A stretch of 64,000 nt of DNA from JACKNG01 sp050184115 (GCA_050184115.1 JBFXAQ010000008.1:124001-188000); one strand, 5' to 3'. Positions 47,811-57,394 are shown, numbered from the stretch's first letter. Numbers and translations: made by a program. The notes: generated by a model not told the origin, from the sequence alone.

Positions 47811-48626
47811 TCAGGCGGCCTGCTTGGCCACGACATCGAGATCGCGCAGCGTTTCGAGCAGGCCGGCCATGTCGCCCAGCGGCCAGGAATTGGGGCCGTC
47901 GCTGAGCGCGCGCGCCGGATCGGGATGGGTCTCCATGAACAGGCCCGCGATGCCGACCGCGACGGCGGCGCGCGCCAGCGCCGGCACGAACTCGCGCTGG
48001 CCGCCAGAGGCGTTGCCGAGGCCACCCGGCACCTGCACGGAGTGGGTGGCGTCGAACACCACTGGGCAGCCGGTCTCGCGCATCACCACCAGCGCGCGCA
48101 TGTCGGACACCAGGTAGTTGTAGCCGAAGCAGGCGCCGCGCTCGCACACCATGATCTGCTGGTTGCCGGTGGCGCGCGCCTTGTCGACCACGTTGGTCAT
48201 GTCCCAGGGGGCGAGGAACTGCGCCTTCTTGATGTTGACCGGCTTGCCCTGGCGGGCGACGTTCTGGATGAAGTTGGTCTGGCGGCAGAGGAAGGCCGGG
48301 GTCTGCAGCACGTCGACCACGTCGGCGATCTCGTCGAGCGGCGAATCCTCGTGGACGTCCGTGAGCACGGGGACGCCGATCTCCTCGCGCACGCGGGCCA
48401 GCGCGCGTAACCCCGCTTCGAGGCCGGGCCCGCGGTAACTCTCGTGCGAACTCCGGTTGGCCTTGTCGAACGACGCCTTGAAGACGAAATGGATGCCGAG
48501 TTCCGCGGTTACTTCCTTCAGGGTCGCGGCGACCTCGAGCACCAGCGCCTCGCTCTCGACGACGCAGGGTCCGGCGATGAGGAAGAACGGCTGTTCCGGA
48601 CCGACCTCGAAATCACACAAGCGCAT
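47811..48626 (-). CDS. kdsA: 3-deoxy-8-phosphooctulonate synthase
   Basis: KdsA condenses PEP with arabinose 5-phosphate for the KDO sugar of LPS. The 271-residue product has FFLIAGPCVVES, FKASFDKANRSS, VLTDVHEDS, FLCRQTNFIQN and VVFDATHSVQVPGG. Its ATG overlaps the pyrG stop region by 14 nt. It confirms a Gram-negative, LPS-bearing organism. Confidence 0.97.
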   Translation of the reverse strand: MRLCDFEVGPEQPFFLIAGPCVVESEALVLEVAATLKEVTAELGIHFVFKASFDKANRSSHESYRGPGLEAGLRALARVREEIGVPVLTDVHEDSPLDEIADVVDVLQTPAFLCRQTNFIQNVARQGKPVNIKKAQFLAPWDMTNVVDKARATGNQQIMVCERGACFGYNYLVSDMRALVVMRETGCPVVFDATHSVQVPGGLGNASGGQREFVPALARAAVAVGIAGLFMETHPDPARALSDGPNSWPLGDMAGLLETLRDLDVVAKQAA

Positions 48627-50268
48627 CGGAGACCTCGTGCGAGGCTCGCTGCTGGTGCTTGAGCGCGGCGCGCAGGAACGCGGTGAACAGCGGATGACCG
48701 TCGCGCGGCGTGGAGGTGAACTCGGGATGGAACTGGCAGCCGACGAACCAGGGATGGCTCGGGATCTCGACGATCTCGACCAGGTTGCCGTCGATCGACC
48801 GGCCGGCGATGCGCAGGCCGGCGGCTTCGAGCTCCATCATGTAGGTGTTGTTGAACTCGTAACGGTGACGATGACGCTCGGTGATGAGGTCGGTGCCGTA
48901 GGCGCGCGCGACGAAGCTGTCCGGTGCGAGTTTGCACGGCTGCCCGCCGAGGCGCATCGAACCGCCGACATCGCTGTCGGAGTTACGCACTTCGATGGTG
49001 CCCTCGGCGGTCTTCCACTCGGTGATCAGCGCAATCACGGGGTAGCGCGTGTCGGGGTTGAACTCTGTGCTGTGCGCACCCTCCAGCTTGGCGCGGTGGC
49101 GCGCAAACTCGATCACCGCCGCCTGCATGCCGAGGCAGATGCCGAGGTAGGGCACACCCTGCTCGCGCGCGAAACGCACCGCCTGCACCTTGCCTTCGAT
49201 GCCGCGCTCGCCGAAGCCGCCCGGCACGAGCACGGCATCCATGCTTTCGAGCACGCTGGTGCCGTCGGTCTCGAGGCGCTCGGAATCGATGTAATGGATG
49301 TTCACCCGCGTGCGGGTGTGGATACCGGCATGCACGAGCGCCTCGGACAGCGACTTGTAGGACTCGGTCAGGTTGACGTACTTGCCGACCATCGCGATGT
49401 TCACCGCGTGATCGGGATGCGTCAGGGCATCGACCACCGTCTCCCATTGCGCCAGGTTGGCCGGCGCCACGTTCAGACCCAGCTTCTCGACGACGATGTC
49501 ATCGAGTCCCTCGGCATGCAGCATGAGCGGGATCTTGTAGATGGTGTCGGCATCACGCGCGGTGATCACGGCGCGCTCCTCGACGTTGGTGAAGAGCGCG
49601 ATCTTGCGCCGCTCTGACGGCGGGATGGCGCGATCGGCACGGCACAGCAGGATGTCCGGCTGGATGCCGATCGAGCGCAGTTCCTTCACCGAGTGCTGGG
49701 TCGGCTTGGTCTTCATCTCCCCCGCCGAGCCGATGTAGGGCACCAGGGTGAGGTGTATGAACAAGGTGTTCTGCTGGCCGAGCTCGACGCGCATCTGGCG
49801 GATGGCTTCGAGGAAGGGCAGCGACTCGATGTCACCGACGGTGCCGCCGATCTCGATCATGGCGACCTCGGCATCGCCGGCCCCCTGCTTGATGCAGCGG
49901 ATGATCTCGTCGGTGATGTGGGGGATGACCTGGACGGTGGCGCCGAGGTACTCGCCCTGGCGCTCCTTGCGGATGACGTTGGCGTAGATGCGGCCGGTCG
50001 TGTAGTTGCTGTTGCGCGTCGTGCGGCAGCGCACGAAGCGCTCGTAATGACCGAGATCGAGATCGGTCTCCGCACCGTCCTCGGTGACGAACACCTCGCC
50101 GTGCTGGAAGGGGCTCATGGTGCCCGGATCGACGTTGATGTAGGGATCGAGCTTGACCATCGAGATCTCGAGTCCGCGGGCCTCGAGGATGGCGCCCAGC
50201 GAGGCGGCTGCGATGCCCTTGCCCAGCGAGGACACGACACCACCGGTAACGAAGATAAAACGGGTCAT
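48613..50268 (-). CDS. pyrG: CTP synthase
   Basis: PyrG aminates UTP to CTP. The 551-residue product starts MTRFIFVTGGVVSSLGKGIAAAS (synthase P-loop GGVVSSLGKG) and has the class I glutaminase with GICLGMQAA (nucleophile Cys) and FHPEFTSTP (catalytic His). Its 14-nt overlap with kdsA and full conservation leave little doubt. Upstream is a 273-bp gap without a recognised gene (50269-50541). Confidence 0.97.
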   Translation of the reverse strand: MTRFIFVTGGVVSSLGKGIAAASLGAILEARGLEISMVKLDPYINVDPGTMSPFQHGEVFVTEDGAETDLDLGHYERFVRCRTTRNSNYTTGRIYANVIRKERQGEYLGATVQVIPHITDEIIRCIKQGAGDAEVAMIEIGGTVGDIESLPFLEAIRQMRVELGQQNTLFIHLTLVPYIGSAGEMKTKPTQHSVKELRSIGIQPDILLCRADRAIPPSERRKIALFTNVEERAVITARDADTIYKIPLMLHAEGLDDIVVEKLGLNVAPANLAQWETVVDALTHPDHAVNIAMVGKYVNLTESYKSLSEALVHAGIHTRTRVNIHYIDSERLETDGTSVLESMDAVLVPGGFGERGIEGKVQAVRFAREQGVPYLGICLGMQAAVIEFARHRAKLEGAHSTEFNPDTRYPVIALITEWKTAEGTIEVRNSDSDVGGSMRLGGQPCKLAPDSFVARAYGTDLITERHRHRYEFNNTYMMELEAAGLRIAGRSIDGNLVEIVEIPSHPWFVGCQFHPEFTSTPRDGHPLFTAFLRAALKHQQRASHEVSDALV

Positions 50269-50541
50269 GCGGTTACGAAAACCTCGGAAGTCAGCAGTTC
50301 AGCGGGCCGGGTGGCGGCGTTTCGGCGTGGCCGGGAACCAGGGCCCTGGGTTCGTGCCGTGAGGGGCCGGCTGCTGGCATGCTCCGGAGTCACGGAGAGG
50401 ACGCGCGGCAACGGCGGAGCCGGCTGCAAGTCCATGATTTCATGCGATGTCGGCACCGTCGGCGCGTTGGTCCACGCATCGATTGGGCGCCGCAGAAACT
50501 ACCAGAACAGGCCCTCTGACTCAATGGCGGGCGGGGACCCT

Positions 50542-52335
50542 TCAAGCGCCGAAGGTGTAACCCGCCTCGACGTCGGCGCGGTGCAGAACGCCGAAGGTAC
50601 GGAAGGTCATCGGCGCCTGCTGGCGCCGTACGTAGAGCGCCTCCACGCCCTCGCGCAACATGATCTCGCGCGCTTCGTACAGCGTCGCCTGCAGGTGGAC
50701 GGGCCGCAGTTCGTAACGCTCTGCCGGGATGGCAACGAGGTCGATGTCGGCCTCCCCGCCGACGTCCGTCTCGCAGTGCCGGGCGAGTTCGGAGGCCCGT
50801 AACAGCAGCGGCTGTCCGGGCTGGTGGTCGACGATGATCCACTGCGGGCCACGCCTGAGCAGGCTATGGGCCTGCTCCCGGCTGAGCACCCGCGGGGCCT
50901 GCTCGAAACTGCGACTCATCACGGCGCCGACGCCGATGCGCCGCAGGCTCTGCGACAACGGGTCGTGGCGATAGTCGAGGCCGGCGTCGCGCATGAGCAG
51001 CGTGAACACCGACTCCTGACGCCACAGGCTGCGCGCGGTGAGTGCGGCGGTCACCACCGCCAGCATGCCGGGCAGGATGATCAACGGATTGCCGGTCATC
51101 TCGAGCAGGGCGAGCAAGGCCGACAGCGGCGCCTGCAGCACCGCGCCCATCATCGCCGCCATGCCGAGCATGGCGTAGAAGGGCGCGGCCGAGGCCGTCC
51201 CCGGCAGCAGCGCGGCGAGGTGGGCGAAGCAGCCGCCGGCGAGACTGCCGAGAACCACGGTCGGCCCAATCAGTCCGCCCGGCATGCGCGCAGCGAGGCA
51301 GGCCGCGCTGGCGAGGAACTTGGTGGTGAACACCGCGACCATGGTGACAAGTCCGAGCTGACCGGCGAGCGTGAGGGCGACGGTGTCGTAACCAAGCCCG
51401 AGGATTTCGGGGCGCAGCCAGCCGAGCGCGCCCACCAGCGTGCCGGCGACGGCGAACTGGGCCGCGACCGGCACCGGGGTGGCGATGCGCGTGAGGGCGC
51501 GGATCAAGGCCACGAAACTCGCCGAGGCACAACCGATGATCATGCCCATCGGTACGACGTAGGCGAGTTCGGCGAGATTGGCGAGGCCGAACAACGGCAC
51601 CTGGAAAGCGGTGTCGTCACCGAATACCGCGCGCGTGATGGCGGTGGCGGCGACGGCAGCCAGGATCACCGGCACGAAACCGGCGATGGTGTACTCGGCC
51701 ATCACCACTTCCATGGCGAAGACGACCCCAGCCAGCGGCGTGTTGAACGACGCCGCGATGGCGGCCGCGGCGCCGCCGGCGACGAGCGTGCGCAAGGCAT
51801 TGTTGGGTAGAGCGAGCGCACTGCCGAGCAGGCTGGCACTGCCGGCGCCGAGGTGCACGCTGGGCGCTTCGCGCCCGACCGACTGCCCGGTGGCGAGCGC
51901 CAACGCCGCGCCGCAGAATTGCCACAGCATGTTGCGCCATGGCATGTAGCCCTGGTGGTAATGCAGGCGTTCGAGGACGTGAACCACGCCGACGGTGCGG
52001 GCCGCCGAAGGCAGCAGCACGAAGCCTACGCCGAGGAGGACGCCCCCGGCGACGGGCACCAAGACACGCGTCGGCACTGGCAACCATTCGAAGGCTTCGC
52101 CCGGCAAGCCGGCCATGTAGACATGCTGAACCAACGCCACGGTCTTGCGGAATGCAACGATGACCACCGCGGCGCACACGCCACTCAACAGGCCCAGCAG
52201 CGCTAGCAGCAGATCGGCGCGACTGCCGGCCAGCGCGAGGCGCCAGTGATCGAGACGCGCGCGGAGGCGCTCGGCCCGACCCGCGGCGCGGACGCGCGCC
52301 GCGACTGGCGGCATTCGGCTCGGGGAATCTGACAT
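50542..52335 (-). CDS. ClC-family chloride channel/antiporter with CBS-like tail
   Basis: A 597-residue membrane protein with ten or more hydrophobic segments. The ClC selectivity motifs are visible: GQSVGREAPSVHLGAG (with the gating Glu of GREGP-type) and ARMPGGLIGPTVVLGSLAGG. After about residue 455 comes a cytoplasmic part with weak CBS-type repeats (IGVGAVMSRSFEQAPRVL; MLREGVEALYVRRQ). ATG at 52335 starts MSDSPSRMPP; a longer frame upstream lacks family similarity. Whether it is a channel or a proton-coupled antiporter cannot be told. Confidence 0.9.
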   Translation of the reverse strand: MSDSPSRMPPVAARVRAAGRAERLRARLDHWRLALAGSRADLLLALLGLLSGVCAAVVIVAFRKTVALVQHVYMAGLPGEAFEWLPVPTRVLVPVAGGVLLGVGFVLLPSAARTVGVVHVLERLHYHQGYMPWRNMLWQFCGAALALATGQSVGREAPSVHLGAGSASLLGSALALPNNALRTLVAGGAAAAIAASFNTPLAGVVFAMEVVMAEYTIAGFVPVILAAVAATAITRAVFGDDTAFQVPLFGLANLAELAYVVPMGMIIGCASASFVALIRALTRIATPVPVAAQFAVAGTLVGALGWLRPEILGLGYDTVALTLAGQLGLVTMVAVFTTKFLASAACLAARMPGGLIGPTVVLGSLAGGCFAHLAALLPGTASAAPFYAMLGMAAMMGAVLQAPLSALLALLEMTGNPLIILPGMLAVVTAALTARSLWRQESVFTLLMRDAGLDYRHDPLSQSLRRIGVGAVMSRSFEQAPRVLSREQAHSLLRRGPQWIIVDHQPGQPLLLRASELARHCETDVGGEADIDLVAIPAERYELRPVHLQATLYEAREIMLREGVEALYVRRQQAPMTFRTFGVLHRADVEAGYTFGA

Positions 52336-52662
52336 CGGTCGTGGTTCGGGCGGTTGGTGCGAATGGAGCGGCGTTCCGCGCTGGTCTCCTGCTGCGACTG
52401 CCAGTCCTCGCGCAACGGTCGGCCACGCCTGCGGCCTTCGTCGAGACAGACGGCCAGGCGTGCGCGGGTCGTCGCGCGCCGGTGGTGGCTGGAGCAGCAA
52501 CTCCCCGTACGCGAGGCACAGCCCGCGCGCGATCCGGGCTAGAATCGCGCCGTCGGCGACCCGGCCCCTCGCCCTGGTCACCCGCGCATGAGCCGCCGGC
52601 ACATGCACAAGGGCATCGCCCCGGCTCGCGCAGCCCGTCCAATTGCACCGAGAGGATACCCC
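52336..52662. other. Divergent region between ClC gene and fhs, 327 bp
   Basis: The only signal I find is TAGAAT at 52540-52545 (plus strand, in GGGCTAGAATCGCGCC), a putative -10 element for fhs that would give a leader of about 110 nt. No good -35 accompanies it. No gene is evident. Confidence 0.45.
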
Positions 52663-54336
52663 ATGTCGGATATCGAAATCGCGCAGGCCGCGACCATGCG
52701 CCCCATCGTGTCGCTGGTCGCGGAGCGTTTCGGCATCGCCGCCGAGCACCTCGTGCCGTTCGGCCATTTCAAGGCGAAACTATCGCTCGACCACGTGCGC
52801 GCCCTGGAAACGAAGCCCGACGGCAAGCTCGTCCTGGTCACCGCGATCAGCCCGACCCCGGCCGGCGAAGGCAAGACCACGACCACAGTCGGCCTCGGCG
52901 ACGCCATGAATCGTCTCGGTCATCGCACCATCATGTGCCTGCGCGAGCCCTCGCTCGGCCCCTGCTTCGGCGTCAAGGGTGGCGCGGCCGGCGGCGGTTA
53001 TGCGCAGGTCGTGCCGATGGAGGACATCAACCTCCATTTCACCGGCGACTTCCACGCCATCGGCGCGGCGCACAACCTGCTCGCGGCGATGCTCGACAAC
53101 CACATCACCCACGGCAACGCCCTCGATATCGACCCGCGCCTGGTCACCTTCAAGCGCGTCGTCGACATGAACGACCGTGCCCTGCGCGAGGTCGTGCTCG
53201 GCCTCGGCGGCAGCGCCAACGGCTACCCGCGCGAAGGCGGCTTCGACATCACCGTCGCCTCCGAGGTCATGGCCATCTTCTGTCTCGCCACCTCGCTGAC
53301 CGACCTCAAGGCACGGCTCGGACGCATCGTCGTCGGCTATACGCGCAGTGGCCGCGAACCGGTCACGGCGGCCGATCTGAAAGCCCACGGCGCCATGACC
53401 GCACTGCTCAAGGACGCCATCAGCCCGAACCTCGTGCAGACGCTCGAGAACAACATCGCCTTCGTCCACGGTGGCCCTTTCGCCAACATCGCCCACGGCT
53501 GCAACTCGGTCACGGCCACGCGCACCGCGCTCAAGCTCGCCGATTACGTCGTCACCGAGGCCGGCTTCGGCGCCGACCTCGGCGCCGAGAAGTTCATCGA
53601 CATCAAGTGCCGCATGGCGGGCCTCTCGCCCCGCGCGGTGGTCCTGGTCGCGACCATCCGCGCGCTCAAGTATCACGGCGGCGTGGCCGTGGCGGACCTC
53701 AATCGCGAGAACCTCGATGCGCTCGCCGCCGGCTGCGTCAACCTCGAACGGCATCTGCGCAACATCACGGAACACTTCGGACTGCCCTGCGTGGTCAGCA
53801 TCAACCACTTCACCCACGATACCGACGCCGAGGTCGCGCTGCTGCAGGAACGCGTGGCTGCGCTCGGCGGTACGGCGGTCGTAGCGCGGCATTGGGCCGA
53901 GGGTGGCGCCGGCGCCGAGGACCTCGCCCGCGCGGTGGTCGCGGCCATCGATGGCTGCGCGACGCCGCACCGCTACGTCTATCCCGACGACGTGCCCCTG
54001 TGGGATAAGCTGCGCGCCATCGCGACCAAGGTCTACGGCGCAGCCGACATCAGCGCTGCGCCCAAGGTGCGCCAGCAGGTCGATGAACTCGGCGCGGCCT
54101 ACCCGGCCTTCCCGGTGTGCGTCGCGAAGACCCAGATGTCGTTCTCTACCGACCCTGCCCTGCGCGGTGCGCCGAGCGGACACATCGTCGAGATCAGCGA
54201 GGTGCGGGTGTCGGCCGGCGCCGGGTTCATCGTCGCCATCGCCGGCAACATGATGACCATGCCCGGGCTACCCAAAGCGCCGGCGGCGGAACGTATCGAC
54301 GTCGACGAGCAAGGCCGCATCACCGGACTCTTCTGA
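52663..54336 (+). CDS. fhs: Formate-tetrahydrofolate ligase
   Basis: Fhs makes 10-formyl-THF from formate and THF with ATP. The 557-residue product has the P-loop TPAGEGKTTTTVGLGDA, LREPSLGPCFGVKGGAAGGGYAQV, TEAGFGADLGAEKFIDIKCR and the C-terminal AKTQMSFSTDPALRGAP. GAGAGGA lies 6-8 nt before ATG 52663. It supplies C1 units to purine synthesis or formate assimilation; with glyA, sgaA and an HprA-like enzyme in the same window it fits one-carbon metabolism. It stands alone as a transcription unit. Confidence 0.96.
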   Translation: MSDIEIAQAATMRPIVSLVAERFGIAAEHLVPFGHFKAKLSLDHVRALETKPDGKLVLVTAISPTPAGEGKTTTTVGLGDAMNRLGHRTIMCLREPSLGPCFGVKGGAAGGGYAQVVPMEDINLHFTGDFHAIGAAHNLLAAMLDNHITHGNALDIDPRLVTFKRVVDMNDRALREVVLGLGGSANGYPREGGFDITVASEVMAIFCLATSLTDLKARLGRIVVGYTRSGREPVTAADLKAHGAMTALLKDAISPNLVQTLENNIAFVHGGPFANIAHGCNSVTATRTALKLADYVVTEAGFGADLGAEKFIDIKCRMAGLSPRAVVLVATIRALKYHGGVAVADLNRENLDALAAGCVNLERHLRNITEHFGLPCVVSINHFTHDTDAEVALLQERVAALGGTAVVARHWAEGGAGAEDLARAVVAAIDGCATPHRYVYPDDVPLWDKLRAIATKVYGAADISAAPKVRQQVDELGAAYPAFPVCVAKTQMSFSTDPALRGAPSGHIVEISEVRVSAGAGFIVAIAGNMMTMPGLPKAPAAERIDVDEQGRITGLF

Positions 54337-54375
54337 GAAAACCGCTGCAGGGGCTACTGCGCTTGCCAGGTGAAG

Positions 54376-54712
54376 CGCTGGCGGTGCTCGGCCTCCTCAT
54401 TGACCCAGCCAGTCAACTGCGGGGCCTGTGCGCCGCCAGCGCCCCGCCTGCCGGCGCTCGCTACGCCCCTGCCACGCTTTTCACCGCTTCAGGCGCCGGC
54501 GATGCCGGAGCGTAACGCTGGCGGTGCTCGGCCTCCTCATTGACCCGCCAGTCAACTGCGGGGCCTGTGCGCCGCCAGCGCCCCGCCTGCCGGCGCTCGC
54601 TACGCCCCTGCCACGCTTTTCACCGCTTCAGGCGCCGGCGATGCCGGAGCGTGACGCTGGCGGTGCCCGGCCTCCTCATTGACCCGCCAGTCAACTGCGG
54701 GGCCTGTGCGCC
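54376..54712. repeat. 139-140 bp tandem repeat, 2.4 copies
   Basis: Units begin at 54376, 54516 and 54655 with CGCTGGCGGTGC; the spacing is 140 and 139 bp, the difference being a single inserted A. Copies are almost identical, with only a few base changes (for example CTCGG to CCCGG). Each unit has inverted 9-mers CGCTGGCGG/CCGCCAGCG (54376-54384 and 54433-54441 in unit 1) and GCCGGCG/CGCCGGC segments. The third copy stops after about 58 nt. It occupies nearly the whole gap between the convergent fhs and SIMPL genes. The frames through it are not coding. Confidence 0.92.
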
Positions 54713-54723
54713 AATGCGAATTC

Positions 54724-55416
54724 TCAGTTGCCGCCGAGTTCGATGGTGCCGTTGACGTCGACCGTCACGAGCTGCTCGCCAGCGGCGATGCTGGGATCGG
54801 CGACCTCGGCCTTCATCGCCAGCGCGCGCCCGGCATAGGCCATCGGCGGCGGTGGCTGGTAGCCGGACGTGCCGACGTTGACGTTGACGACGCCGTAGTC
54901 CTGGCGGCCGAAGGCCCGCGCGACCTGGGCGGCACGCCCGCGGAAGGCGGCGATCGCGCTGTCGATGAGACGCTGCTCGGCGGCTTCGCGCGCGGCCGGC
55001 GAAATCTCGTAGCCGATCGACTCGACCGCGAGGCGTTCCTGCAACGTACCGAGCAGGCCGGTCAGGGCGACGGTGTCGGCGCTCTCGAGGCGCAACGACT
55101 GCTGGGTGCGCCAGGCGCGGATCTGGCGCTCCTCGTAGACCGGCGTGGTGCGGTAGTCGAGGGTCTGTGCCTTGACCGCGCCGACCGCGCGCGCGGCCGC
55201 CAATGCCCAGGCCATGTCCTCGTTGACGCGGTCGGCAGTGGTCGCCTGCTTGGCCGCCTCGTGCAGCACCGTCATACGCACGACCAGCAGGTCGCTCGCG
55301 ACCTCCTCGCTGGCGCTGACCGACAGCGACACCAGGTTACGGCGCGGGCCGGCGTCCTCGGCGTGGGCGACCAGGCTGGCCAGGCCGAGTGCGAGCGCGC
55401 AGGTAATACGCTTCAT
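54724..55416 (-). CDS. Exported SIMPL-domain protein
   Basis: A 230-residue protein with a signal peptide (hydrophobic residues 5-17, cleavage after AHA) and a SIMPL (DUF541) domain. The domain is recognisable from RNLVSLSVSASEEVASDLLVVRMTV and the repeated Ala-rich helices, with the family's ending VTVDVNGTIELG. SIMPL proteins such as BP26/YggE act in the periplasm or outer membrane, linked to oxidative stress. ATG 55416 overlaps the decarboxylase stop by 4 nt, so they are co-translated. Confidence 0.85.
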   Translation of the reverse strand: MKRITCALALGLASLVAHAEDAGPRRNLVSLSVSASEEVASDLLVVRMTVLHEAAKQATTADRVNEDMAWALAAARAVGAVKAQTLDYRTTPVYEERQIRAWRTQQSLRLESADTVALTGLLGTLQERLAVESIGYEISPAAREAAEQRLIDSAIAAFRGRAAQVARAFGRQDYGVVNVNVGTSGYQPPPPMAYAGRALAMKAEVADPSIAAGEQLVTVDVNGTIELGGN

Positions 55417-56864
55417 GGCGATTCTCCGGTTAGTGCCGCGCGCGCGGCGCGGAGATGTTGCCACGCCGCCAGCACGTGTGCGCGGGTGGTGTAGGTCTGG
55501 CCGACGCACAGGCGCAGGCAATAGCGCCCGCCGATCACCGTATGGCTGATGAACAGGTGGCCCTCGGTATTGACGCGCTCGAGCAGCGCGCGGCTCAACG
55601 CGTCGTCGCCGCGGCAGGCGAAGCACAGCAGGTTGAGCGTGCGCGGCGCGAGCAGTTCGAAGGCGTTGTCAGCCACGATCAGCCCTTCGAGTTCAGCCGT
55701 CAGCGCGAGGTGATGACGCACGAACTGCTGCAGGCCCTCGAGCCCGTAGCTGCGCAGCACGAACCACAGTTTCAGCGCGCGGAAACGCCGCCCGAGCGGG
55801 ATCTGCCAGTCGCGGTAGTCGATGGCCGCGCCGCTGTCGCTGGCCGCGTTACGCAGGTACTCCGGCATCACCGACAACGCGCGCACGAGCGGTTCGCGAT
55901 CGGCCACGTAGAAGCAGTCACAGTCGAAGTTGGTCAGCAGCCACTTGTGCGGATTGAAGCAATAGGAGTCGGCGTGCTCGAGCCCATCGTTGACGAATCG
56001 AAGCTCGGGACACAGGGCGGCGCTGCCGGCCATCGCCGCGTCGACGTGCAGCCAGGCGCCGTGACGGGCGGCGAGCGGGGCGATGTCCGCGACCGGGTCG
56101 ATGGCCAGCGCCGAGGTGGTGCCAACGGTGGCACAGACGAAGAACGGATGTCGGCCGGCGCGGGCGTCCTCGTCCATCGCCCGCGCCAGGGCGTCGACGT
56201 CGAGGCGCAGGGTGGCATCGGTCGGAATCTTGCGCAGGCGGGCACGACCGAGCCCCGCGATGCTCATCGCCTTGTCCAGCGATGAATGCGTATCGGTCGA
56301 ACAGTAGGCGACGAGATCGGGCGGATTGCCGGCCTCGCGCGCGGCGAAATCGCTCGCACGTTCGCGTGCCGCAAGCAGGGCGCACAGCGTTGCGCTCGAG
56401 GCCGAATCCTGGATGACGCCGCCGCCAGCGCCATCGGAACGGAAACGTGCCGGCAATGCCAGCGCCGTCACCAGCCAGTCCAGCACGAGGCTTTCGAGCT
56501 CGGTACACGCGGGGCTGGTCTGCCACAACATGCCCTGTTGGCCGAGCCCCGCACTGAGCAACTCGCCCAAGATCGCCGGCGGCGACGCGTTGGCGGGAAA
56601 GTAGCCGAAGAAGTTCGGCGACTGCCAGTGCATCAGGCCCGGTTCGATGAGCGGGCGGAGATCGGCGAGGATCGCTTCGAACGATTCGCCGGATTGGGGC
56701 GGAGCGTGCGGCAAGCCGGCGCGGATGTCGCCGGGTGCGACGCGTGGCATCACCGGCAGATGTTCGACGCGCGCGCGATAATCGACGAGCCAGTCGACCA
56801 GCGCGTAACCCGCGCGGCGGAATTCCTCGTCGGAGAGGTGGCGCGGAGGGGTGGGCTCGTGCAC
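55413..56864 (-). CDS. PLP-dependent aromatic-L-amino-acid decarboxylase-like enzyme
   Basis: A 483-residue group II decarboxylase. Visible are the N-terminal helix-rich part (DEEFRRAGYALVDWLVDYRARVEHLPVMP), the active-site SPNFFGYFPANASPPAILGEL, the CSTDTHSSLDKA segment, the Asp of HVDAAMAGSAAL and the PLP lysine in YCFNPHKWLLTNFDCD. This places it with aromatic amino acid decarboxylases and phenylacetaldehyde synthases. GTG at 56864 is inferred, with no strong ribosome site. Substrate (Dopa, Trp, Tyr, Phe, or a different one) is open. The stop overlaps the SIMPL gene by 4 nt. Confidence 0.88.
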   Translation of the reverse strand: MHEPTPPRHLSDEEFRRAGYALVDWLVDYRARVEHLPVMPRVAPGDIRAGLPHAPPQSGESFEAILADLRPLIEPGLMHWQSPNFFGYFPANASPPAILGELLSAGLGQQGMLWQTSPACTELESLVLDWLVTALALPARFRSDGAGGGVIQDSASSATLCALLAARERASDFAAREAGNPPDLVAYCSTDTHSSLDKAMSIAGLGRARLRKIPTDATLRLDVDALARAMDEDARAGRHPFFVCATVGTTSALAIDPVADIAPLAARHGAWLHVDAAMAGSAALCPELRFVNDGLEHADSYCFNPHKWLLTNFDCDCFYVADREPLVRALSVMPEYLRNAASDSGAAIDYRDWQIPLGRRFRALKLWFVLRSYGLEGLQQFVRHHLALTAELEGLIVADNAFELLAPRTLNLLCFACRGDDALSRALLERVNTEGHLFISHTVIGGRYCLRLCVGQTYTTRAHVLAAWQHLRAARAALTGESP

Positions 56865-56908
56865 GGGGAGTGGTCGCCCCGCGCGCGGACGCGCAGGGCG
56901 ACGGCAGG

Positions 56909-57394
56909 TCAGAGGTTGGACAGGACGTTCTCGGCCGAGCTCGCCTTGACCTCCGAGGGTGCCGCTTCGCGATGCAACTGCTTGCACACGCCGTCCTCGA
57001 CGACGATCGCGAAACGCTCGCCGCGCGTGCCCATGCCGAAACCGCTGGCGTCGAGCGACAGGCCGAGCGCCTTGACGTAATCGGCGTTGCCATCGGCCAG
57101 CAGGCTGACCTTGTCACCGGCGCCCTGGTCCTTGCCCCATGCGCCCATCACGAACACGTCGTTGACTGACATGCAGGCGATGGTGTCGACACCCTTGCCC
57201 TTGAGCGCATCCGCGTTCTTGATGTAACCGGGCAGGTGTGTCGCCGAGCACGCCGGCGTGAACGCGCCCGGCACCGAGAACAGCACGACTTTCTTGCCCT
57301 TGAACAGGTCGTCGGTCGAGACTTCGGCCGGGCCTTCTGCCGTCATGACCTTGAATTTGCCTTGCGGCATCTTGTCGCCAGCTTTGATCGTCAC
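56909..57394 (-). CDS. Peroxiredoxin (Prx5 type)
   Basis: A 161-residue thiol peroxidase with the peroxidatic Cys in PGAFTPACSATHLPGY and the conserved Arg in the GTRGERFAIVV strand. Two further cysteines lie in ACMSVND and GVCKQLH, of which one may resolve. It starts with GTG at 57394 with GGAGG 6 nt upstream. It reduces peroxides with glutathione/thioredoxin-type donors. It lies upstream of the decarboxylase/SIMPL pair in the same direction, 44 nt away. Confidence 0.94.
   Translation of the reverse strand: MTIKAGDKMPQGKFKVMTAEGPAEVSTDDLFKGKKVVLFSVPGAFTPACSATHLPGYIKNADALKGKGVDTIACMSVNDVFVMGAWGKDQGAGDKVSLLADGNADYVKALGLSLDASGFGMGTRGERFAIVVEDGVCKQLHREAAPSEVKASSAENVLSNL

Noticed and set aside
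54428..54755. Short frames translating the 139-bp tandem repeat
   Set aside because: The frames only exist because the repeat length is close to a multiple of three plus two, shift between units and have no start signals; not a repeat protein.
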